Source: Cannabis sativa
Lineage: Eukaryota; Streptophyta; Magnoliopsida; Rosales; Cannabaceae
Length of the DNA stretch: 64,000 nucleotides
Assembly: GCF_029168945.1 (NCBI RefSeq)
Contig: NC_083604.1
Span: 32,917,686 to 32,981,685, forward strand
Reading direction: 5' to 3'
Shown: in pieces, positions 52,888 through 64,000 of the stretch
Numbering within the stretch: the stretch's first letter is position 1
How the letters are laid out: each line of letters starts with the position of its first letter
The notes under the pieces: model-generated
The model's input: the letters and a program-made list of their open reading frames with translations, nothing else
Databases searched by the model: none
What the model was told of the DNA's origin: nothing
Made by a program: the position numbers and the translations under genes

Positions 52888-55752
52888 TGTTGGAAGTATT
52901 TTACCAGGATCTAGATTTACTACCAAGTATGTTTCATTAACATCCTAATATGAATTCTAAAACAATGAAATAAACACATATAAAGTTTAAGAAACCTTAC
53001 ATTGGGTGCAGCGGAATATAATGACTCCCTCCATTCAGATCTCTAGCCCGTGATTCCTTTCTGTAGCAGAGCATTATCTAGATCTGAATCTGGATATCTT
53101 TCTCTCCTTCCTTTGATGCTGATTCTCCTTCTTGTTGTTTAGATTCTTCACAGTCTTACACACTATGATTGAGATACCACTTGATGTGTGTGGGCACTAC
53201 TCTATCACTCAAGGTATTTCGAAATTCAAGAGAAGAAAAGAGAAGAGAGGGGCGGCAATGGCTTTTCTCTGAAAGAAACAATATGCAAGTCATAGTTTCT
53301 TGAAGCCATTACTTTCTATTTATAGAATTCCATCTAGGTTTAGGTTAGAATTGCATGGCATTAAAATAATGGAAAAATAAATGGTAAACCCTTTGCATAG
53401 TGGTCGGCCATATAAGGGAAATGGGCCTCACTTTGCAACTTTCCCATTTTGTCATTTTTCAATCTCATTTTCTCAAAAATGTCAATTTTCTAATTTTAAC
53501 CATTTAAATGCCAATTCTAATTATTTAATAACTAAAAATTAATTATTAAATAATATTACCATTTAATATATTTATTAATTTAGACATATAAAGTCTCTTA
53601 ATTAATAAATAAACCTAGAATCTCTTTTCTTTACAATTTCGCCATTGCTTAGTGAAAATTCATAAAGTAGACATAGTCTAACTTTAGAATTATAATTGAT
53701 TAATTAAAATCAATTAACTGAGTCATATAAGTAGTATGGTCTCAACTAGTATGGGGACCATGGGCCTATATAAACCGAGCTTCCAATAAGTCGAACCGAA
53801 TTTACCAAGTAAATTCCCTAACTTATTCATTCCTTATTGAATCCACACTTAGAACTTGGAATTACACTCTCAGTCAAATAGAACGCTATATATGTTCCAT
53901 GATATAGATACGCTATTAGTTATCCATTGTTATAATCCTAATTTGATCAATGACCCTCTAATAGATGATCTACATTGAATAGGCAAAAAATTATTGTAAC
54001 ACCCTAACTAGCATAGGCGTATTACGTGATTTTTAAACATACTGTGTAGCTCGTTGCTAATCAACGAGGTTTATGGAAATCGTGATTAATTAAAATTTTT
54101 GCTTTTTAATTAAACTCATAAAATATTTATACAAAAATACTCGGGATCCCGATTACAAAACACTTTACAAAAGTTTACTGACTAAACAAAATACTCGTCG
54201 CCTAGCGACTAATTACAAAAAGCACTGTTGTCCCAAGGATCGTACGCTCCAGGCCTAACCGCCCCGACATGTACAATCTTCACCGGCTCGCTCTCACGGT
54301 TCCTCAGCCTTAGCCTTGCCCTTACCTACACATGAACATAGCACTGTGAGTCGACAGACTCAGTAAGAAAAGCATAAATCATAAACATACATAAATCCCG
54401 GGTTATGATCAGACGCCCATACCCCTGACCATAACCCTAACTGTCGTGTCCCACACGATACTGAGTCCCGAACGTTCATAAGACGGTACTATTGACAAGT
54501 AACAGCCTATACTCGGTACACTAGTCATACTCCAGCTGCTAGTCATACTCTAGCCTACACCGATGTGTTACAGTATCAGCCTATACTCGGTTCACTGGTC
54601 ATACTCCAGCTGTTAGTCATACTCTAGCCTAACCGATGTGATACGGTCACATAGCACTGTACCACCAACCCTAGTATCAGCCTATACTCGGTATACTGGT
54701 CATACTCCAGTTGTTAGTCATACTCTAGCCTAACCGATGTGATATGGTCGGATGGTACGAAGCCAACATACATATCTAATGTAATCTAACAGGCTTCCTA
54801 ACATGCACGCCAAACATGTAATATATATGCATACTGTTATACTAATCTTACCTGGATTTCGAATTCAGGTGTGCCGGTCAACCTGACTGGAACGAACTGC
54901 ACGACAGTTTACAGGCTCCTAAACCATAAACAATCACAACACTAATAAGTGATACGCTAAATCACTTCCCGGGGACTTAAACTAGAAACTAAAAGTTTCC
55001 CTATCGATAAAAAGCATGGCCATACCCCAAATAACATAAAAACGAGAAAATCTAGGGTTCCTGAAAATTTCCCAACCGGAATTCCGGTTCTAGAAATTCC
55101 TGAACCCCATCCTGAATTCCGGATGCACAACCGGAATTCCGATTCCTCGCAGGAAACTTTCAAAAATTCATACTTTGCTCAAATCAATTCCAAACCACAC
55201 CAAAACTTCCAGACCTGTTCTAAATACCCCTTAGAACACAACCAAAGCAACAAAACAGTCCAGAATACACAGATACCAAAAATGCCATTAAAGCTCCAAG
55301 CTTTGAGTTCAAAACTCAAACTTGGTTAAATCTAACTAACATGCATCCAAATCAGTTCAAACCTACTTAAACATGCATAATATAACCTCTGAAAACCACA
55401 ACAAACATCAACAAAACAACAGCAACAGATTTCAACAATTCTCTTTGAAAACCATAATTTTGAGCCAAAATTTCATATCTTAATAAAATCAAGTAATCAC
55501 TAGCCCTATGATGCTTGAATCAACATTTTAAATCATAAATAAACCTCTGAAATCAACATCAAATTACAGCAGCAAGAACAACTCAAACTAAGCATGCAAA
55601 CTATTTCTTTTTCATCAAAAATCAAGAAACTAAAAGAAAAGAAGCTAGAACAAGGATTACCTCTACTAGAATTACTATGAACTTTTTGAAAATCACATGA
55701 ATCAAACAAAGAAACCCAGCCCTAGCAGCTCCCAAGCTTGGCCGAAAAGAGA

Positions 55753-55835
<83 letters not shown>

Positions 55836-57087
55836 CTTGAAAATTCTATTTTTTTTTCTAACTTTTTACTTTGAATGAAAAATGAGAGAACATTTAAAAT
55901 AAACCTTTTATTTCAGCAAAAATAAATCAAATAACATTTAAATTTCCAATTTCTAAGTCCACAAAAGGACAAAACATAAATGGGGCAAAATGACCATTTT
56001 GCCCCTTCACATTAAAATAACATAAAGAGCACTAAAGGGGGTATTTTGGGAAATTCTAAATTCCCTGCCAATCCTGACATTCCCAATGTCTAAGACCGTC
56101 CCAAAATACTAACATACTACGTTGTGATTTTACTGAGCCAAACACCGAGTTCCATGTTACCGGGCACCGGAAATGCAAAATTATGAAAATCACTAAATGA
56201 CATAAAATGCATTTTAGAATTCAATAATAACAGCATAAATAATTATTTAAATAGCTATAAATAATTTTCCATAATTAAACATAATTAACTGCTAATTTCC
56301 AAATTAAACTAAGCGGTTTTTATTATTATCGTTACACCTTCAATGTATTTTATCCTTAAAACACTTAGCTCCGTATAAATGATATTTCAGCAAAGTGAAA
56401 TGAGATCTCCACTATTTATCTCTGTTTAGCCAAGCTCGAAGGATATCATCGTTTCACTTCTAAATTCCTATAGAAGTTATAGACTCCATATTTATGTTAC
56501 CGCTCCCACTCAATTATACTATCATGTTTCCAAAATGTATGTATCACCCTGACTCAAAAGTAGGCTTAACTAAAAAATCAAAGAACATGTATAATACTCT
56601 TGAGATCGAACCTAATCATATCAGGATTAAGATCATTTGATCTAGGATCAACAGGTGATATTGAATTGAATAGATATTACGGTAAATTTTAATATATCTA
56701 ATCAAAGTTCAATATCGGTCCCTTCCGATATATACTCCATACATCCGATACTGGTAAACTTTGCCAATGCCCTGAAAAGGACATAACACTTATCCAAGGT
56801 GTAAGAATACCTATCGCTGATTATCATGTCAGTCTAAATCCAGTGAACTGACAAATCAGGGAATAAACTTTCGAACATATAATTAAGATTATATTCCACT
56901 GTGCTAACAACACTATAATCATTAACAAATTCATATGTTCTGGACTTAAATAGAATTCATACATTATATATATAATCATGAAATAAATCATGTGAACCAT
57001 GCAACATAAAATGTTATTTCTGATCTTTATTAATAAGAAAATCTAATTATATTGAAATGAGTTTTATTTAGGGCACAAAACCCAACA
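52888..57087 (-). repeat. left LTR of element E, split by gypsy solo LTR
   Basis: Two pieces totalling about 1867 bases, TGTTGGAAGTATTTTACC ... GGGCACAAAACCCAACA on plus. It is followed at 57088 by the inverted purine tract aactcccacttgcac, which shows that this is a 3' LTR. Confidence 0.9.
53995..56324 (-). repeat. gypsy solo LTR, minus strand (2.33 kb)
   Basis: Same LTR family as 7209-9541 and element C, in reverse: TGTAACACCCTAACTAGC on the left, aaactaagcggttttt near the right end. The duplication ATTAT is at 53990-53994 and 56325-56329. The right terminus reads ...TTATT instead of the expected ...TTACA, so two terminal bases have mutated. It includes a GA tract of about 40 units (55756-55832) and ggaattccgg palindromes near 55075-55140. 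Confidence 0.9.
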
Positions 57088-57331
57088 AACTCCCACTTGC
57101 ACTAATATGAAACAAAAATGTGCATTTCGAATAATCTCAACACCTTGATATACAAATCAATTGTAGTAGTAGTAGACTCCTCGTAATAGGATCTGACAGG
57201 TTGTGTTAAACACAATCTTTTCTCCACCATTACTCTTCCTTAATCACAAAATCCTTGATATTGTGAAATTCCTCTCTATATGTCTACTCTCTTGGGATAC
57301 TGGATTCTATACTTTTGGCAACTACTTTTTG
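57088..57331 (-). other. inverted 3' end of element interior (left arm)
   Basis: The reverse complement of this stretch matches 62829-63071 with few differences, including aagagagtagacatatagag and the purine tract. It is the left arm of a large inverted repeat. Confidence 0.9.
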
Positions 57332-57339
57332 CTTTGCAT

Positions 57340-60300
57340 ACCATCCGTACAGCTCACAATTTTTTCGTTTTTCTTCGATTTTTCATGCTATTTCATGGAA
57401 TTAACTTCCGATTTTTTGTGTAGTTTTGTATTTTGATTTTTACTTTTCATATTTCAAATCTAATTATCAGAAATAAATTAATTTGATTTTTTAAAATTAA
57501 TTTTAGATATTAGTGTAATTTGAATTTGAAAATAGGTAAAAATCTATTTTTGCTTACTTCTTTTGTTATTTTTTAAAATTTGATTATTTTATCTTATTTT
57601 TAAATCTAAGGTCAAATATTAAATTTTTTTTTATAAAATATTCTATTTTAAGTAATTTGACCTTATTTAGATTTAAAATAAGATTACTATAATCATGGTA
57701 TTTTAAATAGAAATAAGATATATTTGCTAACTTTTAAATTTTGTTATTTTTACTTAAATTAAATTATAAAATCAGAAAAGGGTATGTATTTATCATTTTA
57801 TTTTATTGAATATTTAATTTATAAAATAACAGGAAATTTAAAAGGTGGTTAGCAATTTTATTTTTTTTTTGAAATGATATTTAGGTTAGTTGAAACCTAA
57901 TTTTTTCAAAATTGTAGGTTTAGTTTTAAATATTATTTTATTTCATTTAAAATCTGAAAATATTTTTTATTATTATTTAATTATTTTCGAAATATTATTA
58001 ATTATTTAAAATTTTAAATAAATCTTACATCCAACTATCCAAATTCAACTTGTTGCAGGAGTATGTGTTTTAGCTTGTTTGTAAGTTTTCTAAAACCTAT
58101 TATTGCATGATCTAAATTGTCATGGTTAACTTGTTGACAGATCCAATGATCTGATTTTAACCCATGGTTCAATTGTCAATAGGTCAAGTAAATAATTTGT
58201 AACAGGTAAAATTTTACATTCTTCTTTCATCTGTGTATGACCTAGTAACATGATAAGATCCATCCAAATCTGTGTGCCTGTGTGAGCCTATATGTTTACT
58301 TTATGTTTAGATGCATATAGGTTGTTGCTAAATAAAATGTCACACCATGATAGATTTTATTTAGGCCCATTTAGTTTTTGGGCCTATTCAATTAATAACA
58401 GTTGTTCATTTTAAGGTTAAATTCCTCTCTTTTGGGCCTTGTGTGAGAGTTGGGGGCCAATAGAAGTGGGTACGACATACTGAACCCAGCTCCCCCTCAC
58501 ATGAACTACCCCAACTGTGAATGCCCATTTGCCTGATTTGGATAACTGTGCTAGGTTAATTAAATTAGTTAATCCTAATAAAATTGATTAGCAACATAAT
58601 TAATTTCAATTTTTTTTTTTGAAATTAATTTAAGAAAAACACACTTAGTTTAATGAATTAATTTCTAGATAAACTATTGTATTTTTCTTGTATTTAATTA
58701 AATATAGAATTATAACTAACTAGATTCTTTCTGAAGCTTATTTTAATTATTTTATTAAATATTCCTATTTAAGTTATAAATTAGTTATTTCTAACTAATT
58801 TTTCCATATCAACTTAAATTTGAATATCTTTTAAATTTAAAATTAAGTTGAGGAATTCTAGGAGTTGGTTATTGAAGATTCTAGAGATATTTTTTAAGTT
58901 GTTAAACTTAAAATGGAATATTCTTAAATTAGGTAGTTACAACTTAATTTTGATATTTAATTAAATTTTATTTGGAAATTTTTAAGTTGTTTTTTTAGAT
59001 TCTTTCTATAACAACTTAGATTAGATAATTTCCAAATTTTTGAAAAGATACTTAGTTAAATTGAGACATTTTCTAGATAGTTATTTCTATACTAGTTATT
59101 ATTTCTAATATTAAAATAGGAAAATATCATTGATTGTGAAATTAATTGTTTAATAATTAATTTTGGTACAATTTAAGTTAAGTATATTTTCCTAGTATTA
59201 AACTAGAATTAATAATTAAGTCTCCTCTATACTTAATTATTTATTTCTTGAATTTAATACATTTAATTAAATTGAAAATTTAAATATCTAAGTTGATTTT
59301 CATCATGATACTTATATATTATTTCTTTCATGATATTTAATTAAATAGAAAATTATTTTAAGTTGGAAATTTTCTCTAAAATTTAATAACAGCTTAAATT
59401 TGAATAATTTTCAAAATATTTTTTTTTATTTTATTAATCTTTTTCCCACAATTTCGAAATTGCATTTCTTTAATGCAGAAATTTTGAATTTTATTTGAAA
59501 AATAGATTAAAGTTGAAAATTATTTATTTTAATTTTGGACCAACTTAAATCAATGATTTTTACATTAATTGATTAATTAAAATAAATGAACTAAGATATA
59601 TTATAATTAGAAATTGAATTAATTAGTCAATGAAAGTCTAGATAGATATTATCTGTTTTGCTTGAAGTATTTTTCTAGTGATATTTAATTAAATAGAAAT
59701 TTAATATTTAAGTTGATTCTTAATCATGATACTTAAATATTTGAAATTTTTTTAAAATATTTAATTAAATAGGAAAATTATATTTTTTTTTTGTTGTAAA
59801 TTAATTTTGGGCCAACATAAAATGAGAATAATTATTTCCAGGATTTAATTTTATTTTATTTTAACAAGCAATTTCGAAAATAGTATTCTTATATACTTCA
59901 ATTTTCGAAATGCAATATATATTTATAAAAAATTAAATTTATTTTGTAAATTAATTTAAATTAATTTTGAAACAACTTAAATTGAATATTTTTCTAAATA
60001 TTTATTAGAAATTATTACTAAGATGGAAATAATTCATGTTATTTTCATATCCATCTAAGTATAATTTATAAATATTAAATTAAAATTTATATTTAGAATT
60101 TTTCATTCTAAATTGGTAAGTTTAATTAAATAAATATATATATTTAAAATAAATTGATTAAAATAAATATTAGAAGAAAATACATTTTTTCAAAAAAATA
60201 ATGAGCTTTATTATTATTAGGACATTCGATCTCCATTGTTGGTCTTACAATAGTTAAATGTTTTCAATATAACCTCGAGACGCTAGACTTCGTCCCCCTT

Positions 60301-61200
60301 ATGGATGGTTATTCGTTGAACGCATTTAACACCATAAGATGTCATTTGATAAGTGTTTTGTAAGTTTTCGTCTCTATTAGACTCTCCCATACAGTGACTA
60401 CTTAGAGATAAACTTATAAATCATGAAATAATGGTGGAAGCTCATAAAATGAGAATAACCTTGACTCTCGCCTACCGGGACAACGTTGGATTCTTATTTT
60501 GATCGAATAAAAGGTTGCTAGAATGATTTGCATTTTAGATGAGCTGACAACTCTATTCAATGAATGATACTTTGACTCTCGCCTACCGGGACACTATATC
60601 AGTTTGTTGGAAATCTTAGAAATTATTTAAGATGTGCCTGTTTTGAATTTTCACATGTCTTTGTTATTTGCTATATGTTTAATAATTTCTGAATTGTGTA
60701 TGAATTTATATTGAACCATGTCATTTTCTGTTATTAAATTGTAGTTTAATTTTGAATCTTCATTGTTAGTCTAACTTGGTTTGTTGTTCTAATGGGATAA
60801 ATCCCTAATGGATTGTCATCCATCAAACAAACATAATAGTGTTAGATCTCGATTAGAAAATATTGTAAATGCAACATCTATCTGTTCATCAATTGATGAC
60901 ACCTTAGACTAGTATTTACAATATGAAATAAGAAGATTGTATAAATAAGATTACTTTGACTCTCGCTAATCGGAGCATCGTTGGATTCTTATTTAAATAC
61001 GAAAGTATCCTAATTCCTCTTAGCTTATTCATTTCGAATTAGCTCAATAACATATCATTGGATGAATGGTCTATAAATCATTTCATGTCATTCTATATTT
61101 TCTCTTAAGAAATTAAATGATGCATTTGATTATATTCTCGAAATTCTATCCCAAAATGATATAAATCCTCAATCTTAGAAATCTCCTACTTGTATCAGTA
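57340..61200 (+). other. element E interior: AT-rich non-coding domain
   Basis: Colinear with 29590-34130 of element A but lacking the hAT MITE and the palindromic minisatellite. No gene. It carries the three gactctcgcc motifs at 60471, 60572 and 60956. Confidence 0.8.
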
Positions 61201-63056
61201 AAGAGTTAATATGCCTATATCCACTGAAAGTATAATCATCTCATTCGTAGATGGATGTACATTCAGGGGTGGATATGAGTTTTTCTTTATATTCTTAAAA
61301 CGATCACTCTAGATTTTACCTTATGCAAAAGAAATTTGAAATGTTTGAAAATTTCATGAATTTCTAGCAATGGTGATAAACCATTAAGGTAAGTGGTTAA
61401 AGATCTTGCGAACTGATAAGGGTGGAGAAATAGTTAGTACATATGCAGTTCAAAGATCATTAAGTTGATTTTTGAATTATATCAAAACTTACCTCCCCAG
61501 AAATTCGATTTGCAAATTGATGATTAGTTACAAGTCGTTGCCTAAGTCCTTCTATGGTAATACAATTTCAGAATGATGCAATGGTTGTATACTTAATGTA
61601 AATCATTGCTAGATTCATGGATGACCTAATCGAAATCTTAAGAAAAGCTAGAACTGTTAACCATGGTTTGCATGTTTGTTAGCTATTCTAAGTGATTTGG
61701 GGTGGAACATCCCACAGTCAATAGATAAGAAAGTGTTTGTTTAAACAAATACTAATTTTCTAAGAAAATGACTAAGTCTGAAAACAAAGTAGCAAATAAA
61801 TGAGATATTTTTTTCTTGATTCCAAAAGTGTTCTATCATTTTATACTTTACAAGATGATCCCACTGCCTCTGTTGTTTTGACACAACCAAAGAGGTCAAT
61901 ACCATGTAGTTTTCTTAGACATAATTCAGGGTACCTTGTCGTAGTGGGAGGGTTTCTAGGAACTCACCTTCTTATGACTTGGAAGACACTAGTGATTAAA
62001 ATCCATTGTGAGTTTAAACAAGTAATGGATTGTCAAGATAAGAAACTAAGAAGAAAAGCCAAGAGAACTATGGTTTGATCCATTCACATGGAGTAACCTA
62101 AAGTTTTCTATTACAAGGACATAAAAGGAAATTTTCGTTAATAAGTCTATTCAATGGACTTAACAAAATTTCTTGTTCCTAGTATTATAGGTTTGAGTTT
62201 ATCTAAACCTATGGCTTATGGTATACCTGGTTAATTACTTACTCTAGTGCAAGCAACTTAATTCGGTAAGATGATGAAGCATTTTTTTTAATGGCAATCT
62301 ATAGAAGCTTCTCAACTTCTAGACACAGATTTTATTTATCTAAGGAAAAGTCTCAACTATTCCAGAAAAGATAAAGCCATGAAAGAATTTCTTAAATCAA
62401 CAGTGAGAGGTCTCAGATATGCTTTAGTATGCCTTAGGCCAGACACTTGCTGGTGAGTGGGAGTAATGAGTAGGTATCAGATTAATCCAGGAGAGGAACA
62501 TTGGAAGACAATCAAGTAAATCTTAAGATTAAAAAGAGGAACTATATGTTAGTCGATAAGGGTGTGTTTAAAACTCTTAGACTACACCATATCAGATTTC
62601 GAGACTTGCCTTTGTGCTAGAAAGTCTGCTGATAAGATGGTGATTACTCTGGGGGTGGAGTAGTGATTTTGGAGAAGTGTAAAAACCTATTTGAAGTCTC
62701 TAGGTCTACCAGAGAGAGACTAAATGTTGAAGATGCAGGAAAGGTACTTATTCAGTCTAAGGAAAGTTCTATACATTTGTGGCATCGTTCCAACTTGTCT
62801 TAACAACTAGTGTTATTTCCTGATTAACCAAAAAGTAGTTGCCAAAAGTATAGAATCCAGTATCCCAAGAGAGTAGACATATAGAGAGGAATTTCACAAT
62901 ATCAAGGCTTTCGTGATTAAGGAAGAGTAATGGTGGAGAGAAGGTTGTGTTTAATTCAACCTGTCAGATCCTATTACGAGGAGTATACTACTACTACACT
63001 TGATTTGTATATCAAGGTGTTGAGATTATTTGAAATGCACATTTTGTTTTATATTA
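61200..63056 (+). pseudogene. copia pol remnants of element E
   Basis: Shows the integrase block LRTDKGGEI (about 61403-61430), the 92-codon open stretch 61800-62078 shared with element A, and the RNase H-region text RYALVCLRPDTCW, stop, VGVMSRYQINPGEEHWKTIK, stop, with stops at 62454-62456 and 62517-62519 identical in position to those of element A. Confidence 0.85.
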
Positions 63057-63071
63057 GTGCAAGTGGGAGTT
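63057..63071 (+). promoter_or_regulatory. polypurine tract of element E (right)
   Basis: gtgcaagtgggagtt before the LTR start at 63072, identical to the tract of element A. Confidence 0.8.
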
Positions 63072-64000
63072 TGTTGGGTTTTGTGCCCTAAATAAAACCC
63101 ATTTCAATATAATCAGATTTACTTATTTTACTTATTAATAAAGATCAGAAATAACATTTTATGTTGCATGGTTCACATGATTTATTTCATGATTATATAT
63201 ATAATGTATAAATTCTACTTAAGTCCAGAACATATGAATTTGTTAATGATTATACTGTTGTCAGCACAGTGGAATATAATCTTAATTATATGTTCGAAAG
63301 TTTATTCCCTGATTTGTCAGTTCACTGGATTTAGACTGGCATGGTATAATCAGCGATAGGTATTCTTGCACCTTGGATAAGTGTTATGTCCTTTCCAGGG
63401 CATTGGCAAAGTTTACCAGTATCGGATGTATGGAGTATACATCGGAAGGGACCGATATTGAACTTTGATTAGATATATTAAAATTTACCGTAATATCTAT
63501 TCAATTCAATATCACCTGTTGATTCTAGATCAAATGATCTTAATCCTGATATGGTTAGGTTCGATCTCAAGAGTATTATACATGTTCTTTGATTTGTTAG
63601 TTAAGCCTACTTTTGGGTCAGGGTGATACGTACATTTTGGGAACATGATAGTATAAATGAGTGGGAGTGCTAACATAAATATGGAGTCTATAACTTCTAT
63701 AGGAATTTAGAAGTGAAACGATGATATCCTTCGAGCTTTGCTAAACAGAGATAAATGGTGGAGATCTCATTCCACTTTGCTGAAATATCATTTATACGGA
63801 GCTAAGTGTTTTAAGCATAAAATACATTGAAGGTGTAACGGTAATTTAGTTCCTATTCAATGTAGATCATCTATTAGAGGGTCATTGATCAAATTAGGAT
63901 TATAACAATGGATAACTAATAGCGTATCTATATCGTGGAACATATAGAGCGTTCTATATGACTGAGAGTGCAATTCCAAGTTCTAAGTGTGGATTCAATA
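63072..64000 (+). repeat. right 3' LTR of element E, cut by window end
   Basis: First 929 bases of the ttttgtgccc LTR subtype (TGTTGGGTTTTGTGCCC). A 9-base duplication (ttacttatt-ttacttatt) near 63119-63138 distinguishes it from the left LTR. Confidence 0.93.

Larger units (their letters stand above)
52888..64000. mobile_element. element E: composite with inverted, outward-facing 3' LTRs
   Basis: Left part: minus-strand 3' LTR (52888-53994 plus 56330-57087), inverted purine tract and about 240 bases of inverted pol 3' end, to about 57331. From about 57340 the interior switches to plus orientation, runs from the leader region through the pol remnants to a plus-strand purine tract (63057-63071), and ends in a plus-strand 3' LTR from 63072 past the window edge. 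No 5' LTR or primer-binding site is present in between. Confidence 0.87.

Overview
This is a window of a eudicot plant nuclear genome. It is AT-rich and dominated by nested LTR retrotransposons, and it holds one clearly recognisable host gene with plant-type GT-AG introns. The repeat style suggests a Rosales genome such as Cannabaceae, but that is an impression and cannot be proven from the sequence. There are no bacterial operons, rRNA genes, tRNA genes or CRISPR arrays. The only host gene I can defend is a Toc34/Toc33 chloroplast outer-envelope protein-import GTPase on the minus strand. Its coding part runs 23302 down to 14436 in seven exons that join without any frame error into a 312-residue protein.

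Layout. (1) 1-6125: decayed Ty3/gypsy chromovirus (element 1) ending in its 3' LTR. It sits inside the integrase of a second chromovirus (element 2, 6126-9541), which in turn sits inside the endonuclease domain of an L1-type LINE (9542 to about 13362). (2) 13490-13620: a scrap of Ty1/copia reverse transcriptase. (3) 14436-23307: TOC34. Intron 4 is about 7.4 kb and contains a Harbinger-type MITE (TTA target duplication), split by a Ty1/copia element (16112-21613) whose integrase is replaced by a 1.1 kb AT-rich insert. (4) 24364 to about 26200: Helitron-like units joined end to end upstream of TOC34, plus one inverted 3' end. (5) 27079-41199: a copia LTR fragment, a complete young element (element A, 27395-38215, target duplication TATAT, LTRs about 99.7% identical) that has no intact coding region, a truncated relative, and a solo LTR inside that relative. 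(6) 41200-48914: another LTR of the same family, split by a rearranged gypsy element (element C, 42080-47928, target duplication ATATC). (7) 48915 to about 50530: apparently single-copy DNA with a perfect 23-bp hairpin and a long GA tract. (8) about 50540-64000: relatives of element A. An antisense element D is interrupted by a composite element E whose two LTRs point outward in inverted orientation. A gypsy solo LTR (53995-56324) lies inside E's left LTR.

How it fits together. The region is a record of serial insertion with no operon-like cooperation. TOC34 carries all expected GTPase motifs and a C-terminal membrane anchor, and it appears functional despite the large nested insertion in one intron. 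The dominant repeat (elements A, D, E, LTRs F and G, and the solo LTR) is a copia-derived family that behaves as non-autonomous: A and E share the same in-frame stop codons in their pol remnants, yet A has nearly identical LTRs. I found no new enzymatic or defence system. The unusual content is structural: inverted-LTR composites, templated filler DNA, Helitron concatenation, internal tandem duplications and an LTR that lost its TATA-bearing hairpin.
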